Source: Rhizobium sp. (GTDB lineage: Bacteria; Pseudomonadota; Alphaproteobacteria; Rhizobiales; Rhizobiaceae). Taken from it: DNA of 64,000 nucleotides. The translations under genes and the position numbers were made by a program. Shown in pieces: positions 27,846-36,642 of this stretch (positions within the stretch are counted from its first letter, which is position 1; each line of letters begins with the position of its first letter). The stretch spans positions 23,326 to 87,325 of the forward strand of contig DPXQ01000173.1 in NCBI GenBank assembly GCA_003527225.1, given 5' to 3'. The notes beneath the pieces were generated by a model. It did no database searches, had not been told where the DNA came from, and worked only from the letters and a program-made list of their open reading frames with translations.

Positions 27846-28493
27846 ATGTGCAACTTATACACCGTCCGCGTGACGGCCGCGGAGGTGGCCGCTCATTTCG
27901 GCGTGCCGAACCCCATGCAGACGAACGCCTCCGACGAGGTGTATCCGGGGATGCCCGGCCTGGTCGTCACAGAGAACGAGGGTGTTCGCGAGCTTCGCTC
28001 GATGACCTGGGGTTTTCCGCTTAGGCTGAAGGGCATGAAGCCGGAGGCCAAACCGAAGCCGGTCAACAACGTTCGCGAACTCACCAAAGGCATGTGGGTT
28101 GGCCTCGCGCGCAAACCGCAGTGGCGATGCCTGATCCCGGTCACGCATTTCGCGGAGGCGGAGGGCGAGAAGGGCAAGATGACGAGAACCTGGTTCAGCG
28201 TTCGCCACGAGCCGATCTTTGCGTGGGCGGGGCTCTGGCGCGTCAGCGACGAGTGGGGGCCGGTCTATTCCGGTGTTATGACCGACGCCAACGCGGCGAT
28301 CGCGCCGGTGCATGATCGCATGCCCGTCCTGCTGCACCGCGAGGATTACCAGCAATGGCTTCATGGAAGTTTCGATGACGTGCTTGCGTTTCAGAAGCGG
28401 GTGTCCCCGCCTGACGGCATCAAGGTGGAGCGCACGACGGACCTGTGGGTGAAGAAGAAAGCTCCCGCCGCGCAGGAAACGCTCGCCTTATAG
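27846..28493 (+). CDS. SOS response-associated peptidase, SRAP (HMCES/YedK) family
   Basis: 215 residues beginning MCNLYTV, with the invariant Cys2 exposed after Met removal. PVNNVREL (DNA contacts), CLIPVTHFAEAEG (Glu) and VHDRMPVLLHREDY (His) complete the SRAP set. HMCES/YedK enzymes crosslink to abasic sites in single-stranded DNA and shield them. It shares a transcript with the catalytically degenerate paralogue and the upstream SOS box. A plasmid copy could protect transferred ssDNA; that is inference. Confidence 0.93.
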   Translation: MCNLYTVRVTAAEVAAHFGVPNPMQTNASDEVYPGMPGLVVTENEGVRELRSMTWGFPLRLKGMKPEAKPKPVNNVRELTKGMWVGLARKPQWRCLIPVTHFAEAEGEKGKMTRTWFSVRHEPIFAWAGLWRVSDEWGPVYSGVMTDANAAIAPVHDRMPVLLHREDYQQWLHGSFDDVLAFQKRVSPPDGIKVERTTDLWVKKKAPAAQETLAL

Positions 28494-28796
28494 CGAAAGG
28501 GGCTGGAAAGATACCCGGCCCCTCGACTTGCGGCTGATCTTGTCTTCCAGCTGGTCGCGCTTGCCGGCAAGTAGCGAGGTTGTTCCAGGTTTCACTCGAT
28601 GCGGGCTCGCCGTCGAACCATCTCCATCTGCCTAAAGTTCAATGACGATGGGGGTAGGTATCCCTACCCAGATCGATTTATGAGATCGATCGCTTTTCAC
28701 GGATATGAAACACGCTTCCCAGCCTGAGCTAACGGCCGATATGCCTAGCCTGCCCGAACGCGGGATAGAACGGGTCTATAGTTGCACCAAGAGGGA
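28494..28796. other. Intergenic region with two hairpins
   Basis: No gene seen. An 8-bp stem near 28498-28522 (GGGGCTGG with CCCGGCCCC) follows the SRAP stop and may end that transcript, though no T-run follows. A palindrome at 28652-28669 (GGGTAGG, TATC, CCTACCC) is of unknown role. GC content begins to fall here, marking the left edge of the defence-like island. Confidence 0.4.
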
Positions 28797-29213
28797 TTAT
28801 AGCCACACCTCGACAAGGTCAGATCTGTCGCCTTCGATCCGTACGTCTTCACCCGCACGCTCGCACGCTTCATTGAACCGTTCAATCATCTCCTGCACGG
28901 TGTTACACTGCCGAAGCTCATAGGGGGTCGAAGAGTCTGCGGTCAGGACATTTCGGACGATGTGAAGCTCGTCGGTCGTGGCGATCGGCCTCCACATAAT
29001 CTCGCCGTCACACGGTTTGGAGATCGAAAACATTGCGTCGAGGTCTCCGGGTAAATCTTTCAATGGCCCGTCTCGAACGAATGATCCGAAGACATAGCAA
29101 CGTACCTGCCAACCTTTCGCGCGGATCGCCTCGAGCTCGACCCTTAGCAGGCCAATCAAATAGGCGCGGCGTTCATTGAAGCCGTATTTCGCAGAGAACT
29201 CGGAAATCTGCAT
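28797..29213 (-). CDS. Nucleotidyltransferase-fold protein
   Basis: 138 residues. CYVFGSFVRDGPLKDLPGDLDAMFSI is the Pol-beta nucleotidyltransferase motif (GS...D-x-D), followed by a helical C-terminus. The fold occurs in MNT antitoxins and in DUF6932-type proteins. No HEPN partner is adjacent, so a HEPN/MNT toxin-antitoxin pair is not supported. It opens the defence-like island on the minus strand. Confidence 0.7.
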   Translation of the reverse strand: MQISEFSAKYGFNERRAYLIGLLRVELEAIRAKGWQVRCYVFGSFVRDGPLKDLPGDLDAMFSISKPCDGEIMWRPIATTDELHIVRNVLTADSSTPYELRQCNTVQEMIERFNEACERAGEDVRIEGDRSDLVEVWL

Positions 29214-29269
29214 CTTTCATCTCGGTATTGGCGTGTTATGTGGCAAATGTACCATGAGGGTATCGCCGA

Positions 29270-30129
29270 TCACGTCCTTCGCACCTGATCGACGAAAGCT
29301 CGCTGCCAGGCAGACTCGACCTCCTTTTGCGCTCCGTGGACCCGCTCGTAGCCCTTCCGCCTGTCGGCCAAATATTCCAGGACCCGTTGCTCCAGATTAT
29401 AGGCTTCGTCTCGGGTTTTCATGCGTTGCCTTAAAAAGACCCTCCACTGCTCCAGCCCCAGTTCGGCCGGGATGTGCTGATTGATCTCGACACAGCGGGC
29501 ATCGACATCGAGCGCCATCCGATCTTCCAGACATCTCGCTTCCCAAACCGAAGCACATAGGTCCATGCCTCGCCGTCGGAAGGTGGAGAAACCTGATATC
29601 CGGCCCCGTTGGGGCGCGGACCGGTTGTGTTGCGAAGTGCGTCGTTCATACGACGCATTCCCTCCAGCGCCGGTAGAAGTGGCAATTCGATTTCCTGAGC
29701 ATTGAGATCGAGGATTGCGGCAACGTCGGATGGGTCGATAATCTCCTGAACCCCGGATGTTGCGATCATCGTCAACTGCCGCGAAAGCGTCTGGATCAAC
29801 AATGGAGCGGGCTCGAAGCGCCAGGCACGGGTGAGGGCCACCGCGTGAGGAAACTTGAAATTTCCAGCGGCGTCGAAATCGCGGCTGTCGAGCTCTGTCC
29901 GTCCGACGAGATCCAATGTCCGTAACGGCTCGAACCCGATTTCCGCCATGCCGAGAATCCGACCCTGGTGATCGGCTGCGGTCCGGTCGGTCTGCGTCCC
30001 GACGAAAATGAGCCTGTCGCCGCGCTGCCCCAAGCGGAGCAGACGATCGAGATGGCCTTTCATTGCAAAGGTGGCGATTGGAATTCGCTCGAACCCCATT
30101 CCCCACACGCGGGCCGCAAACAGCCTCAT
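29270..30129 (-). pseudogene. Frameshifted gene with a GIY-YIG/T5orf172-like C-terminal domain, partner of the nuclease gene
   Basis: From ATG 30129 the frame is good through TYVLRFGKRDVWKIGW (near 29515). The homologous-looking continuation LDVDARCVEINQHIPAELGL...YLADRRKGYERVHGAQKE is in another frame, ending at 29270. Restoring one base around 29514-29520 joins them into about 286 residues. The join has the pattern of T5orf172/GIY-YIG-like domains (YVLRFG..VWKIG). The N-terminal ~100 residues contain RLIFVGTQTDRTAADHQGRILG and may be a ligand- or base-binding domain. It starts 10 nt after the nuclease gene and so forms an operon with it. A sequencing error is as likely as a real mutation. 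Confidence 0.65.
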
Positions 30130-30138
30130 CGAGCGACC

Positions 30139-31020
30139 TCAGGGCTGGAAGAGATCTGTGACGCGCGCGAAAGGCTGTCGGCGCTCCGAGTGATGCCGCG
30201 CTTTCCGACGGATGACCTCCGCGAGGTCGAGCCGCCGGTTTAGCGCGTGGTAGATGTCAGCGCCATCCATCATGATCAAGCGGCGTGCGGTGAAGGCGTC
30301 AAAACTGTCACCGGAGAAGCCGCCATATGAAACGTATAGTCCGCGAGTCCAATCAGGCCGTTCCAGCAGCTTGCCCTGGAAGACATGAAGCATCGCTGCA
30401 TCCATGGGCTTGGCGTGCCACTTCGCCTCGACGAGGTAGGTACTTCCGTCGTGCTGAAACGAACCATCGATCTGTTCGCCTGCAGTGCGAAACGACGCGT
30501 GGGCGTCGAGACCCCAGTTGTCGAACCAATTTTTCAGGAAGCGTTCGAAGGCATAGCCTCGTTGTTGGGGCGCTTCGTCCATCACGGTCAGTGCAAGGAA
30601 TTCCTGCTCCAACGCGACAAACGCGCCTTCGCTCGGCCCCTTCGGTTCGGGTGCCGGCGCGGCGTTCGGATCCGGTGGGAGAGCACTCCCGCCAAGCTTC
30701 AGCAGCAGAGCACTCAGACGCTGGCGAGCATTGGGAACGGTTTCTTCCTCACCGCGATCGAGCATGCCGGTTTCGCGATATTCCCATAGCGCTGCGAGGG
30801 TGCGCACGACATCTGCATTGGACGCTGTCTCAAGAAACGCGCGAAAGTGTTTGCCCTTTGAGGTTCCGTAGGTCGCATATCGATCGTGGTAGATGTCGAT
30901 CTTCAGATCGCGATTGAAGAATGCCGCAAAGCGGTCGTTGCTGAAGTCGAGAACATATCCACCATACATGCCGAAGATCTTGTCGATCAAAGCCATGTCG
31001 GTCGTTGATAGCTGCGCCAT
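30139..31020 (-). CDS. Restriction endonuclease-like protein with AbiJ-NTD3 and Mrr-type domains
   Basis: 293 residues. Residues ~10-85 (KIFGMYGGYVLDFSNDRFAAFF, GTSKGKHFRAFLE) match the AbiJ-NTD3 pattern found in abortive-infection and restriction proteins. The C-terminal half is a PD-(D/E)xK nuclease: YAFERFLKNWFDNWGL, EQIDGSF (Asp) and YLVEAKW (Glu-x-Lys), then GLYVSYGGFSGDSFDAF, as in Mrr-like enzymes. It probably cuts DNA recognised through its N-terminal or partner domain. It is divergent from the ABC-3C operon, and the frameshifted partner gene follows. Confidence 0.8.
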   Translation of the reverse strand: MAQLSTTDMALIDKIFGMYGGYVLDFSNDRFAAFFNRDLKIDIYHDRYATYGTSKGKHFRAFLETASNADVVRTLAALWEYRETGMLDRGEEETVPNARQRLSALLLKLGGSALPPDPNAAPAPEPKGPSEGAFVALEQEFLALTVMDEAPQQRGYAFERFLKNWFDNWGLDAHASFRTAGEQIDGSFQHDGSTYLVEAKWHAKPMDAAMLHVFQGKLLERPDWTRGLYVSYGGFSGDSFDAFTARRLIMMDGADIYHALNRRLDLAEVIRRKARHHSERRQPFARVTDLFQP

Positions 31021-31381
31021 TGAATCGCCTATTTAGCCCGATGCTCGACCAATGTGGCGCAATACTTCATTCAGTTGCAACGGAGAAGCGTTGATAGAAT
31101 GGCCTTTCTCCTATGCAAAAAATGTTTCGAATCATTCGCCGGTGGACAAGACATCAGGTGTCCACTTTCGGACGCCCGAAGACGCCGGCCAAAAAAACCA
31201 TTCGAACGGCCGGCACGCAGGCTTCGATAGAAAAAATCGGTGTAGAACTCATCGGTGGTACGTTCAATCAGCGCTGACAAGTTCGTCTTCTGATACAATT
31301 TCTTGTCGAGTCGTCTCTACTGGAGGAGAGCACTGATCCGATGCTGATGTAAATTCCCAAGACCCGCACCACGAGATTTAC
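31021..31381. other. Divergent promoter region between the nuclease and ABC-3C operons
   Basis: 361 bp without a credible gene. It holds two inverted repeats: GTGGACA/TGTCCAC (31142-31148 and 31159-31165) and GCCGGCC/GGCCGGC (31184-31190 and 31208-31214). The second has an A7 run in its loop. They may be operator sites or a short structured transcript. Confidence 0.4.
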
Positions 31382-32386
31382 ATGCGAAGCATCGCAATCC
31401 GATTGCAAGAACTTGACGACGACGAGTTGGAAGACTTTGTCGATATATGGCTCCATAACCGAAGTGCTCTATACTATCGGACTGAGCGGCTAGGAAAAAC
31501 AAGTGATAAGGGGCGGGATGTAGTTGGTTTCGTGACTGACCAGCTCCACGAAGCTGACTGGGACCTCTACCAGTGTAAGAGGAAGACCCGTGGCTCCAAG
31601 CTCGGGGTAGGGGAGGCGCTCAAGGAACTCGGCAAGGTTTTCTATCACCACTTGAAGGGCGAGTTTTCGACCTTGCCTCGGAAGTACGTTTTCGTATCTC
31701 CGCGCGGGATCACGGGGCCGCTTCAGACCCTCCTTTTAAACAAAGAGAAATTGCGTACCGCACTGGTCGATCAATGGGATGAGGCGTGTCGTTCCGGGAT
31801 CACGCGCAACGAGGAAGTCCCGCTTTCTGACGAGATACGGGCGCTTATCAACGCATACGACTTTACGCGCGTCACCTATCTCACCGGGACACTTCTCGCG
31901 AAGGAGACTGACGCGGGGCCGGCTTTGAGCAAGATACTAAACCTGGTCCCAGATGAGGCTCCCGAGGCCGAGGCGCCAGAAACTGTGTGCGAGGTCGAAA
32001 TGGTTTACCTCGAACAGCTTCGCCAAATCTACGGAGAGACATCGGGGGTTGCTTTCAAGACGATCGATGACGTCCTTGCGCATCCGGATCACGGCGGACA
32101 CCTGCAGCTTCAGCGGACCCGTTTTTTCGAAGCGGCCGCTTTTGAACGTTTTCACCGCGACAACACGGCTCCCGGAGCTATGGAAACGTTTAAGAAGGAT
32201 ATTTTTCATACTGTTGTCGAGGTCTATCGCGAATCACACCCGTCGCGCCTGGATAGAATTAATGCGGTCATGAAACATATTGGAATGACACAGGTTTCGC
32301 TGCTGGGACGGATGTCTCGCACTCCTGTAAGGCAGGGAATGTGCCACCATCTCGCGACAGACGGACGTCTCCGATGGACCCGGTAG
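31382..32386 (+). CDS. ABC-3C system effector with Mrr-like nuclease domain
   Basis: 334 residues. The N-terminus has a restriction-endonuclease pattern (TSDKGRDVVGF with Asp46, then DLYQCKRK with Gln64-x-Lys66), the QxK variant of PD-(D/E)xK enzymes. A long helical C-terminal domain follows, typical of the ABC-three-component C-terminal effector module. Its 3' end overlaps the middle-component gene by 13 nt, so all three genes form one operon. Expected role: DNA cleavage or abortive response when the ATPase senses invasion; inferred from the family. Confidence 0.82.
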   Translation: MRSIAIRLQELDDDELEDFVDIWLHNRSALYYRTERLGKTSDKGRDVVGFVTDQLHEADWDLYQCKRKTRGSKLGVGEALKELGKVFYHHLKGEFSTLPRKYVFVSPRGITGPLQTLLLNKEKLRTALVDQWDEACRSGITRNEEVPLSDEIRALINAYDFTRVTYLTGTLLAKETDAGPALSKILNLVPDEAPEAEAPETVCEVEMVYLEQLRQIYGETSGVAFKTIDDVLAHPDHGGHLQLQRTRFFEAAAFERFHRDNTAPGAMETFKKDIFHTVVEVYRESHPSRLDRINAVMKHIGMTQVSLLGRMSRTPVRQGMCHHLATDGRLRWTR

Positions 32387-32856
32387 AAGATGAATTCGGA
32401 GAGCTGTTCAACTCGAGGCTCGAGGCCGGGATTCGCGCAGTAGTCATTTTGGAATCGCTCAGGCCTTTACATGCTGACGTTTCCGAGATGGTTCTTTTCG
32501 ATCATGTCATCGTACATTCGTCGGATCTCGGAGGCCCACCTTCACTGCATGCAAAAATCCCTGAAAGGCGAGGGGAGCTGCTTGTGCGCCGGCGTTTGGT
32601 TGAGGCTGGATTAGAATTGATGCGCCGCTGCCATCTCCTAGAGAAGGCCACGGACGATAGTGGGTTCGTATGGCGGGCCTCAGACGACGCTGCATCATAC
32701 GTCGAACTCCTCGAGTCGCCCTACTCCCGACATTTGAAGCACTGCGCGACATGGCTCGCGGAGGAAATCAACGCGAGAACGAAGCCTGGCTTCAGCGTGT
32801 TTGCGCGTCAAGCTCTAGGTGACTGGACGGAATCGTTCAGCTATCGGGGCGGTTGA
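32374..32856 (+). CDS. ABC-3C system middle component
   Basis: 160 residues from ATG 32374. NSRLEAGIRAVVILESLRPLHADVSEMVLFDHVIVHSSDLGG is the hallmark opening of ABC-3C middle components, followed by a winged-helix-like stretch (RRRLVEAGLELMRRCHLLEK). It is thought to bridge the ABC ATPase and the effector. It overlaps the effector stop (13 nt), and its TGA shares one base with the ATPase ATG. Confidence 0.82.
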   Translation: MDPVEDEFGELFNSRLEAGIRAVVILESLRPLHADVSEMVLFDHVIVHSSDLGGPPSLHAKIPERRGELLVRRRLVEAGLELMRRCHLLEKATDDSGFVWRASDDAASYVELLESPYSRHLKHCATWLAEEINARTKPGFSVFARQALGDWTESFSYRGG

Positions 32857-34727
32857 TGGAAAACAGGATTGTCATCAAACGGCTCGCTATGACAGGGCCG
32901 GAGCGAGAAACGCGTGAAATAGGCTTCGTCCCGGGGCTCAATGTCATTTGGGGAGCGTCCAACGCCGGCAAATCCTTCATCATCAAGTCCCTCGACTACA
33001 TGTTCGGGTCTGGTTCACTGTTGCCCGAAATCAAGCAACGCGAAGGGATGGAAGCTTGCTGGCTTGAACTCGAACTGCCACAATCCGGCGCAACTACGCT
33101 TCGGCGCTCTTTGGCTGGCGGCGGTATTTCAATATTCGATAAACCGCTCGAAGATGTAGGCACGAGCGAAAGCGAGCGCGTAGTCTCTTCGAGCCACTCC
33201 GCTACCACGCCCAGCCTGTCTGGAATGTTGCTCGAAGAGCTTGGAGTTTCCAGAAAGCAGATCGCCAATAACACGGATGGGAAAAAGAGCGCGTTCACCT
33301 TCCGCCATTTCGCGCATTATATGTTCACCGAGGAAACGCCGATGATGGCTGAGTGGAGTCCCATTCAGATCTCGGCACAGAGCGGGCCTACCTTCGACAA
33401 GAACGTTTTCAAGTTCCTTCTCACCGGCGTGGACGACAGCTTGCTCGTCGTCGCCAAGTCGACCAAGGAGCAGCAGACCGAAAACGTTGGGAAGATCGAG
33501 ATCGTGGAGGAGATGATCTCGGTGGCACTCGATGAGCTTGCTCGGATGTTCCCCGAAGACAAACTCGAAAATCTCGACCTCGACGACCAAGAGCAACGAA
33601 TTTCAGGTACAATTTCTTCTTGGCAATCTACCCTTTCTCTGCGGCAATCTCGGTTGGACGCGCTGGTGGCGAGCCGTCGTTCGAACCGAGACCTGCTCGC
33701 CGAATTTGATGCTCGTGCGGAACACATCGATCTGACCTTATCGAGGTTCGGCCTTCTCGGCTCCGTCTATAATAGCGACCTGGAACGTCTTGAGGGACTA
33801 GGGGAGGGAGCTGAGGCACTTCTGGCTGGCGCTCAACGCTCATGCCCCCTGTGTGGTGCTGATCCGGATCACCAGCGTCACAACCACGGCTATGAAGCTG
33901 TGGAGCTTTCCCAGAAGGCGGTTTCTGCCGAGATGGCGAAAATCCGAGCAGAGAAGACAGACCTCACTCGCGCGGTTCGCTCGCTGTCGATGGAGAGGGA
34001 AGGTGTCAACGCGCGTAGGCAAGCCATTTCCGAGGAGTTGCAGGCACTCGATTTGTCGATCGCCACGGCGAGACCAAGCGAGGCTCAAGCTCGGACAGAA
34101 TATGAGCGGCTCGATCGGGAGCGCCAAAGGATTAGAAACGGCTTGTCGTTGAAGCGTCGTATCGAGGCTCTGGAGAAGAGGCGTGCCGAACTTGCGACAT
34201 TCAAGCCACGGCGACAGGCAAAGGACGCTGTCACTGCTGGCATCTCGGGTACTGCCGGGCACGAATTTGCGATGAAAGTGCAGTCAATCCTAAGGGCTTG
34301 GCAATTCCCAGGTGAGCCGGTGGTGGCCTTCGATGGCCGAACCCACGACATTCTCCTCAACGGTTCGGATCGCCGGAGCAACGGCAAGGGCGTCCGAGCT
34401 TTGATGAACGCTGCATTCAAGATTGGTGTGCTAGAATTCTGCAGAGAACGTAGACTACCTCACCCAGGCATTATCGCGCTCGACAGCCCTTTGCTGAGCT
34501 ATCGCGATCCTCACAAGTCACGGCATGGAGAACTCTCAGAAGATGAAGTCGCCGTCAAGAACGCGAACCTCAACACCTACTTTTATGGAGATCTCGCGGA
34601 ACGGGCCAAGCACGTGCAATTTATCATTGTCGAGAATGATCCGCCACCCGAAGATCTTCCGTCTGGTAGTCGCGTGACCAGGTTTACTGGTCCGTTCGCT
34701 GACGACGGCAGAAAGGGATTCCTTTGA
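32856..34727 (+). CDS. ABC-3C SMC/Rad50-like ATPase (DUF3732 type)
   Basis: 623 residues from ATG 32856; TTG 32853 is also in frame. Walker A is WGASNAGKSF (about 33-42). Coiled-coil segments (about 200-260 and 350-440) surround a zinc-hook-like CPLCGADPD (about 330-338). Walker B with D-loop is GIIALDSPLLSYRDP near the C-terminus. The architecture is that of Rad50/RecN-like sensor ATPases. DUF3732-type proteins of this form are the ATPase subunit of ABC-three-component conflict systems. Together the three overlapping genes are a complete, apparently intact defence operon. Confidence 0.87.
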   Translation: MENRIVIKRLAMTGPERETREIGFVPGLNVIWGASNAGKSFIIKSLDYMFGSGSLLPEIKQREGMEACWLELELPQSGATTLRRSLAGGGISIFDKPLEDVGTSESERVVSSSHSATTPSLSGMLLEELGVSRKQIANNTDGKKSAFTFRHFAHYMFTEETPMMAEWSPIQISAQSGPTFDKNVFKFLLTGVDDSLLVVAKSTKEQQTENVGKIEIVEEMISVALDELARMFPEDKLENLDLDDQEQRISGTISSWQSTLSLRQSRLDALVASRRSNRDLLAEFDARAEHIDLTLSRFGLLGSVYNSDLERLEGLGEGAEALLAGAQRSCPLCGADPDHQRHNHGYEAVELSQKAVSAEMAKIRAEKTDLTRAVRSLSMEREGVNARRQAISEELQALDLSIATARPSEAQARTEYERLDRERQRIRNGLSLKRRIEALEKRRAELATFKPRRQAKDAVTAGISGTAGHEFAMKVQSILRAWQFPGEPVVAFDGRTHDILLNGSDRRSNGKGVRALMNAAFKIGVLEFCRERRLPHPGIIALDSPLLSYRDPHKSRHGELSEDEVAVKNANLNTYFYGDLAERAKHVQFIIVENDPPPEDLPSGSRVTRFTGPFADDGRKGFL

Positions 34728-35961
34728 ATCCTGGATTTCCTGGGTAAAAGTGCCGGAGATGCCTGCGGCCGAGTGCGTGTCATCCAGATGACTCTGCAGT
34801 TCCATAACCTACGTTATGTGATGTTATAACATAACATGACAGATTCCATTTTAAATGCAACGAGGACAATAATGGCCATGGTTTCAGCAGGATCGAGCTG
34901 CTGTACCCTATTGCCTTCAATGCCCAATTTTTGTGGTTTGGACACCTTCGGTCTTGTCTTGTTGCGGGAATGGTAGGAGGCCCGTGCAACCAGCAGAAAA
35001 CCCGCTGAGCACCTTTCGCATCTTTGGCTAGGTAGGTAGCCTCACAGCACGAAGCCCCTTGGCGATGCCTCTGAGATTAAGCGTATAAACGCTTGGGCCG
35101 ATTCAAAAATAAATTTGACAGCGATTTCAAGCGTGCAGGTGGGCCGTAGTCTCTACCAGTAGCGGCGCCGAGCCCGGACGCCCCCTTGTGGGCCGACCGT
35201 GGCGTGATAATTTATATACAACGCAGTCCGGTGCTTCTCATGACTTCAAACTGATGGCACCGACTACGCAGCAATTTAGCTAAATCACACTGCCTCAACG
35301 TGGAGTCCGCCTGGCTCCACGGAGGATAACTGCGCCGATTGCCATCGATCTGTTTTCCGGGGGGCATGACAAGAAATGTCTGTGGAGAAATCCATAAGTA
35401 TATTGACGTAGAATTTCGAAGGCCTCTGACAATGAAATTGAAATTAACGTATTACGAGCTTGACTCGCATGAATTAAACGCAGGATTCAAAGTTTTTTTC
35501 CTCGTTTGACTCAGAAACTGGGTAATTGCAAACATTTGCAAGCTATGTGTTCGGTTTCAATATTATACCGTGCCGATGAGGCCGGAAAAAACGTGCTCGC
35601 ATTAACAGCCATAAAATCCAACATAATCAAATCGATAGTCCGAAATGAGCCCGCGAAATTGGCCGTGTTGACTATTCTGAGGAATTCCACCAAGATTTCT
35701 ACATCCACAAAAGGAAAACAGAAAGAGCCCGAGTTCATTTAGAACTCTTTCGGCGCTCACGATGTTTTGGAAATCGGAAGGTTGGGACAATGTCCGAGCA
35801 GTTAGTTTGCGTAACCGGCACTTAACAACCAAGTGCCACGCTTTAGTAAGTGAACGACTCGGCCATGTCAGGCGTTTTTAAAGCGTTGAGTTAGTAAGCA
35901 AAAAAACGAGAGAATTAGCCAAGCACTTTATAATGAAGTGCAGGAATGGAGTTGCTGTGCC
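34728..35961. other. Long gene-poor, low-GC region before the reverse transcriptase cassette
   Basis: 1.23 kb without a supported gene. Small frames near 35.5-35.8 kb lack ribosome sites and domain patterns. It contains a palindrome ATGTTATAACAT (34822-34833) nested in GTTATGT/ACATAAC arms, and a strong GC hairpin at 35299-35321. The composition suggests foreign DNA. It may hold a structured RNA for the neighbouring reverse transcriptase, or remnants of decayed genes. Confidence 0.45.
35299..35321. repeat. Strong hairpin, 7-bp stem
   Basis: CGTGGAG, a 9-nt loop TCCGCCTGG, then CTCCACG. It stands out as a GC-rich structure inside low-GC DNA. No T-run follows, so it is not an ordinary terminator. 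Confidence 0.5.
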
Positions 35962-36231
35962 ATGTGGTCAGCTATTGAATCTGTAACTACGCCGGTGACC
36001 CTCGCAGCATTTGGAATGGCGTGTTTGGTTGCTGTCTTGCTCGCGCTCTTGAAGGAGGGGCCTATCCCACCGATTAAAGATATACCAAGCCGGTATCGTC
36101 ACCTAACGGCCGATAAAATACTAGAAATTCAAAGGGAGAGTGCCAAAGCCAGGCACCGGATAGTGCTGTTCCTTTTGGTCATTCTGGCCGTGGTGCTGAT
36201 TGCTGTGTTGGTTTGGAGAGCCCAACATTGA
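35962..36231 (+). CDS. Small two-helix membrane protein, reverse transcriptase cassette
   Basis: 89 residues from ATG 35962. Helix 1 is VTLAAFGMACLVAVLLALL. A cytoplasmic loop contains PPIKDIPSRYRHLTADKILEIQRESAKAR. Helix 2 is IVLFLLVILAVVLIAVLVW. No family is recognised. It lies about 230 nt upstream of a structured stretch and the small gene/RT pair in the same direction, so it is probably part of that unit. Confidence 0.6.
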   Translation: MWSAIESVTTPVTLAAFGMACLVAVLLALLKEGPIPPIKDIPSRYRHLTADKILEIQRESAKARHRIVLFLLVILAVVLIAVLVWRAQH

Positions 36232-36257
36232 TCAGAAAAAATATCTTCAGCGCCCAC

Positions 36258-36446
36258 TTGCAGGGAGTTGAAAATGCAACTTCGCGCAAATACATATGAG
36301 CTGACTTTAGCAATAGGCTGCGGCTCCACGGCTCTCTACTGATTGTCGACCCTTGGGTTGTCCTGATGTACGAGCTTCGAGACTACCCTGTTCTCTCAGT
36401 TGACGACTCCATGGTTAAACATGGGTTGCAGTTTGCTGAAGTCTCG
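36258..36446 (+). ncRNA. Candidate structured RNA upstream of the reverse transcriptase
   Basis: Three nested or adjacent structures lie between two genes. At 36258-36289, TTGC/GCAA and GGAGTTG/CAACTTC stems surround the loop AAAATG. CCATG-GTTAAA-CATGG is at 36409-36424. An inverted repeat CGAGACT (36378-36384) and AGTCTCG (36440-36446) encloses that hairpin. This density is unusual in a 230-nt gap and recalls RT-associated non-coding RNAs such as retron msr-msd or DRT ncRNAs. No homology is claimed. Confidence 0.4.
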
Positions 36447-36462
36447 CAATGGAGGATTCGCC

Positions 36463-36642
36463 ATGAATAAAATTCAAAAGCGTCTCGACCTTGCTGTAGC
36501 GGTTCTAACCGGCGTGTATCTCTCTCTGGAGATTATCAATGTCGCTCTGGATCTGCTCAGCAAGGTTGTCAACTATGGCCGTACAGTTCGAAAATTTCCT
36601 TTATTCGTTTATGCGGAACGGCAAGCCGATATACGCGCCTAA
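36463..36642 (+). CDS. 59-residue hydrophobic protein overlapping the RT gene
   Basis: ATG 36463 has an ideal GGAGG site (12 nt before). One hydrophobic segment, LAVAVLTGVYLSLEIINVALDLL, is followed by a basic tail. It overlaps the RT start by 68 nt in another frame. It may be a coupled small membrane partner. Alternatively it may be the original N-terminus of the RT joined by a frameshift near 36575. Function unknown. Confidence 0.55.
   Translation: MNKIQKRLDLAVAVLTGVYLSLEIINVALDLLSKVVNYGRTVRKFPLFVYAERQADIRA

Noticed and set aside
28797..29213. A HEPN/MNT toxin-antitoxin pair
   Set aside because: The nucleotidyltransferase fold is present, but no HEPN gene lies on either side.
34822..34833. 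ATGTTATAACAT palindrome as a further copy of the transfer operator
   Set aside because: It lacks the ATAAACTATA core and GCGA arms, and does not lie upstream of a gene.
35506..35742. Overlapping small frames on both strands in the gap before the RT cassette
   Set aside because: The plus frame starts with TTG, neither has a ribosome site, both strands are open over the same bases, and no domain pattern is visible.
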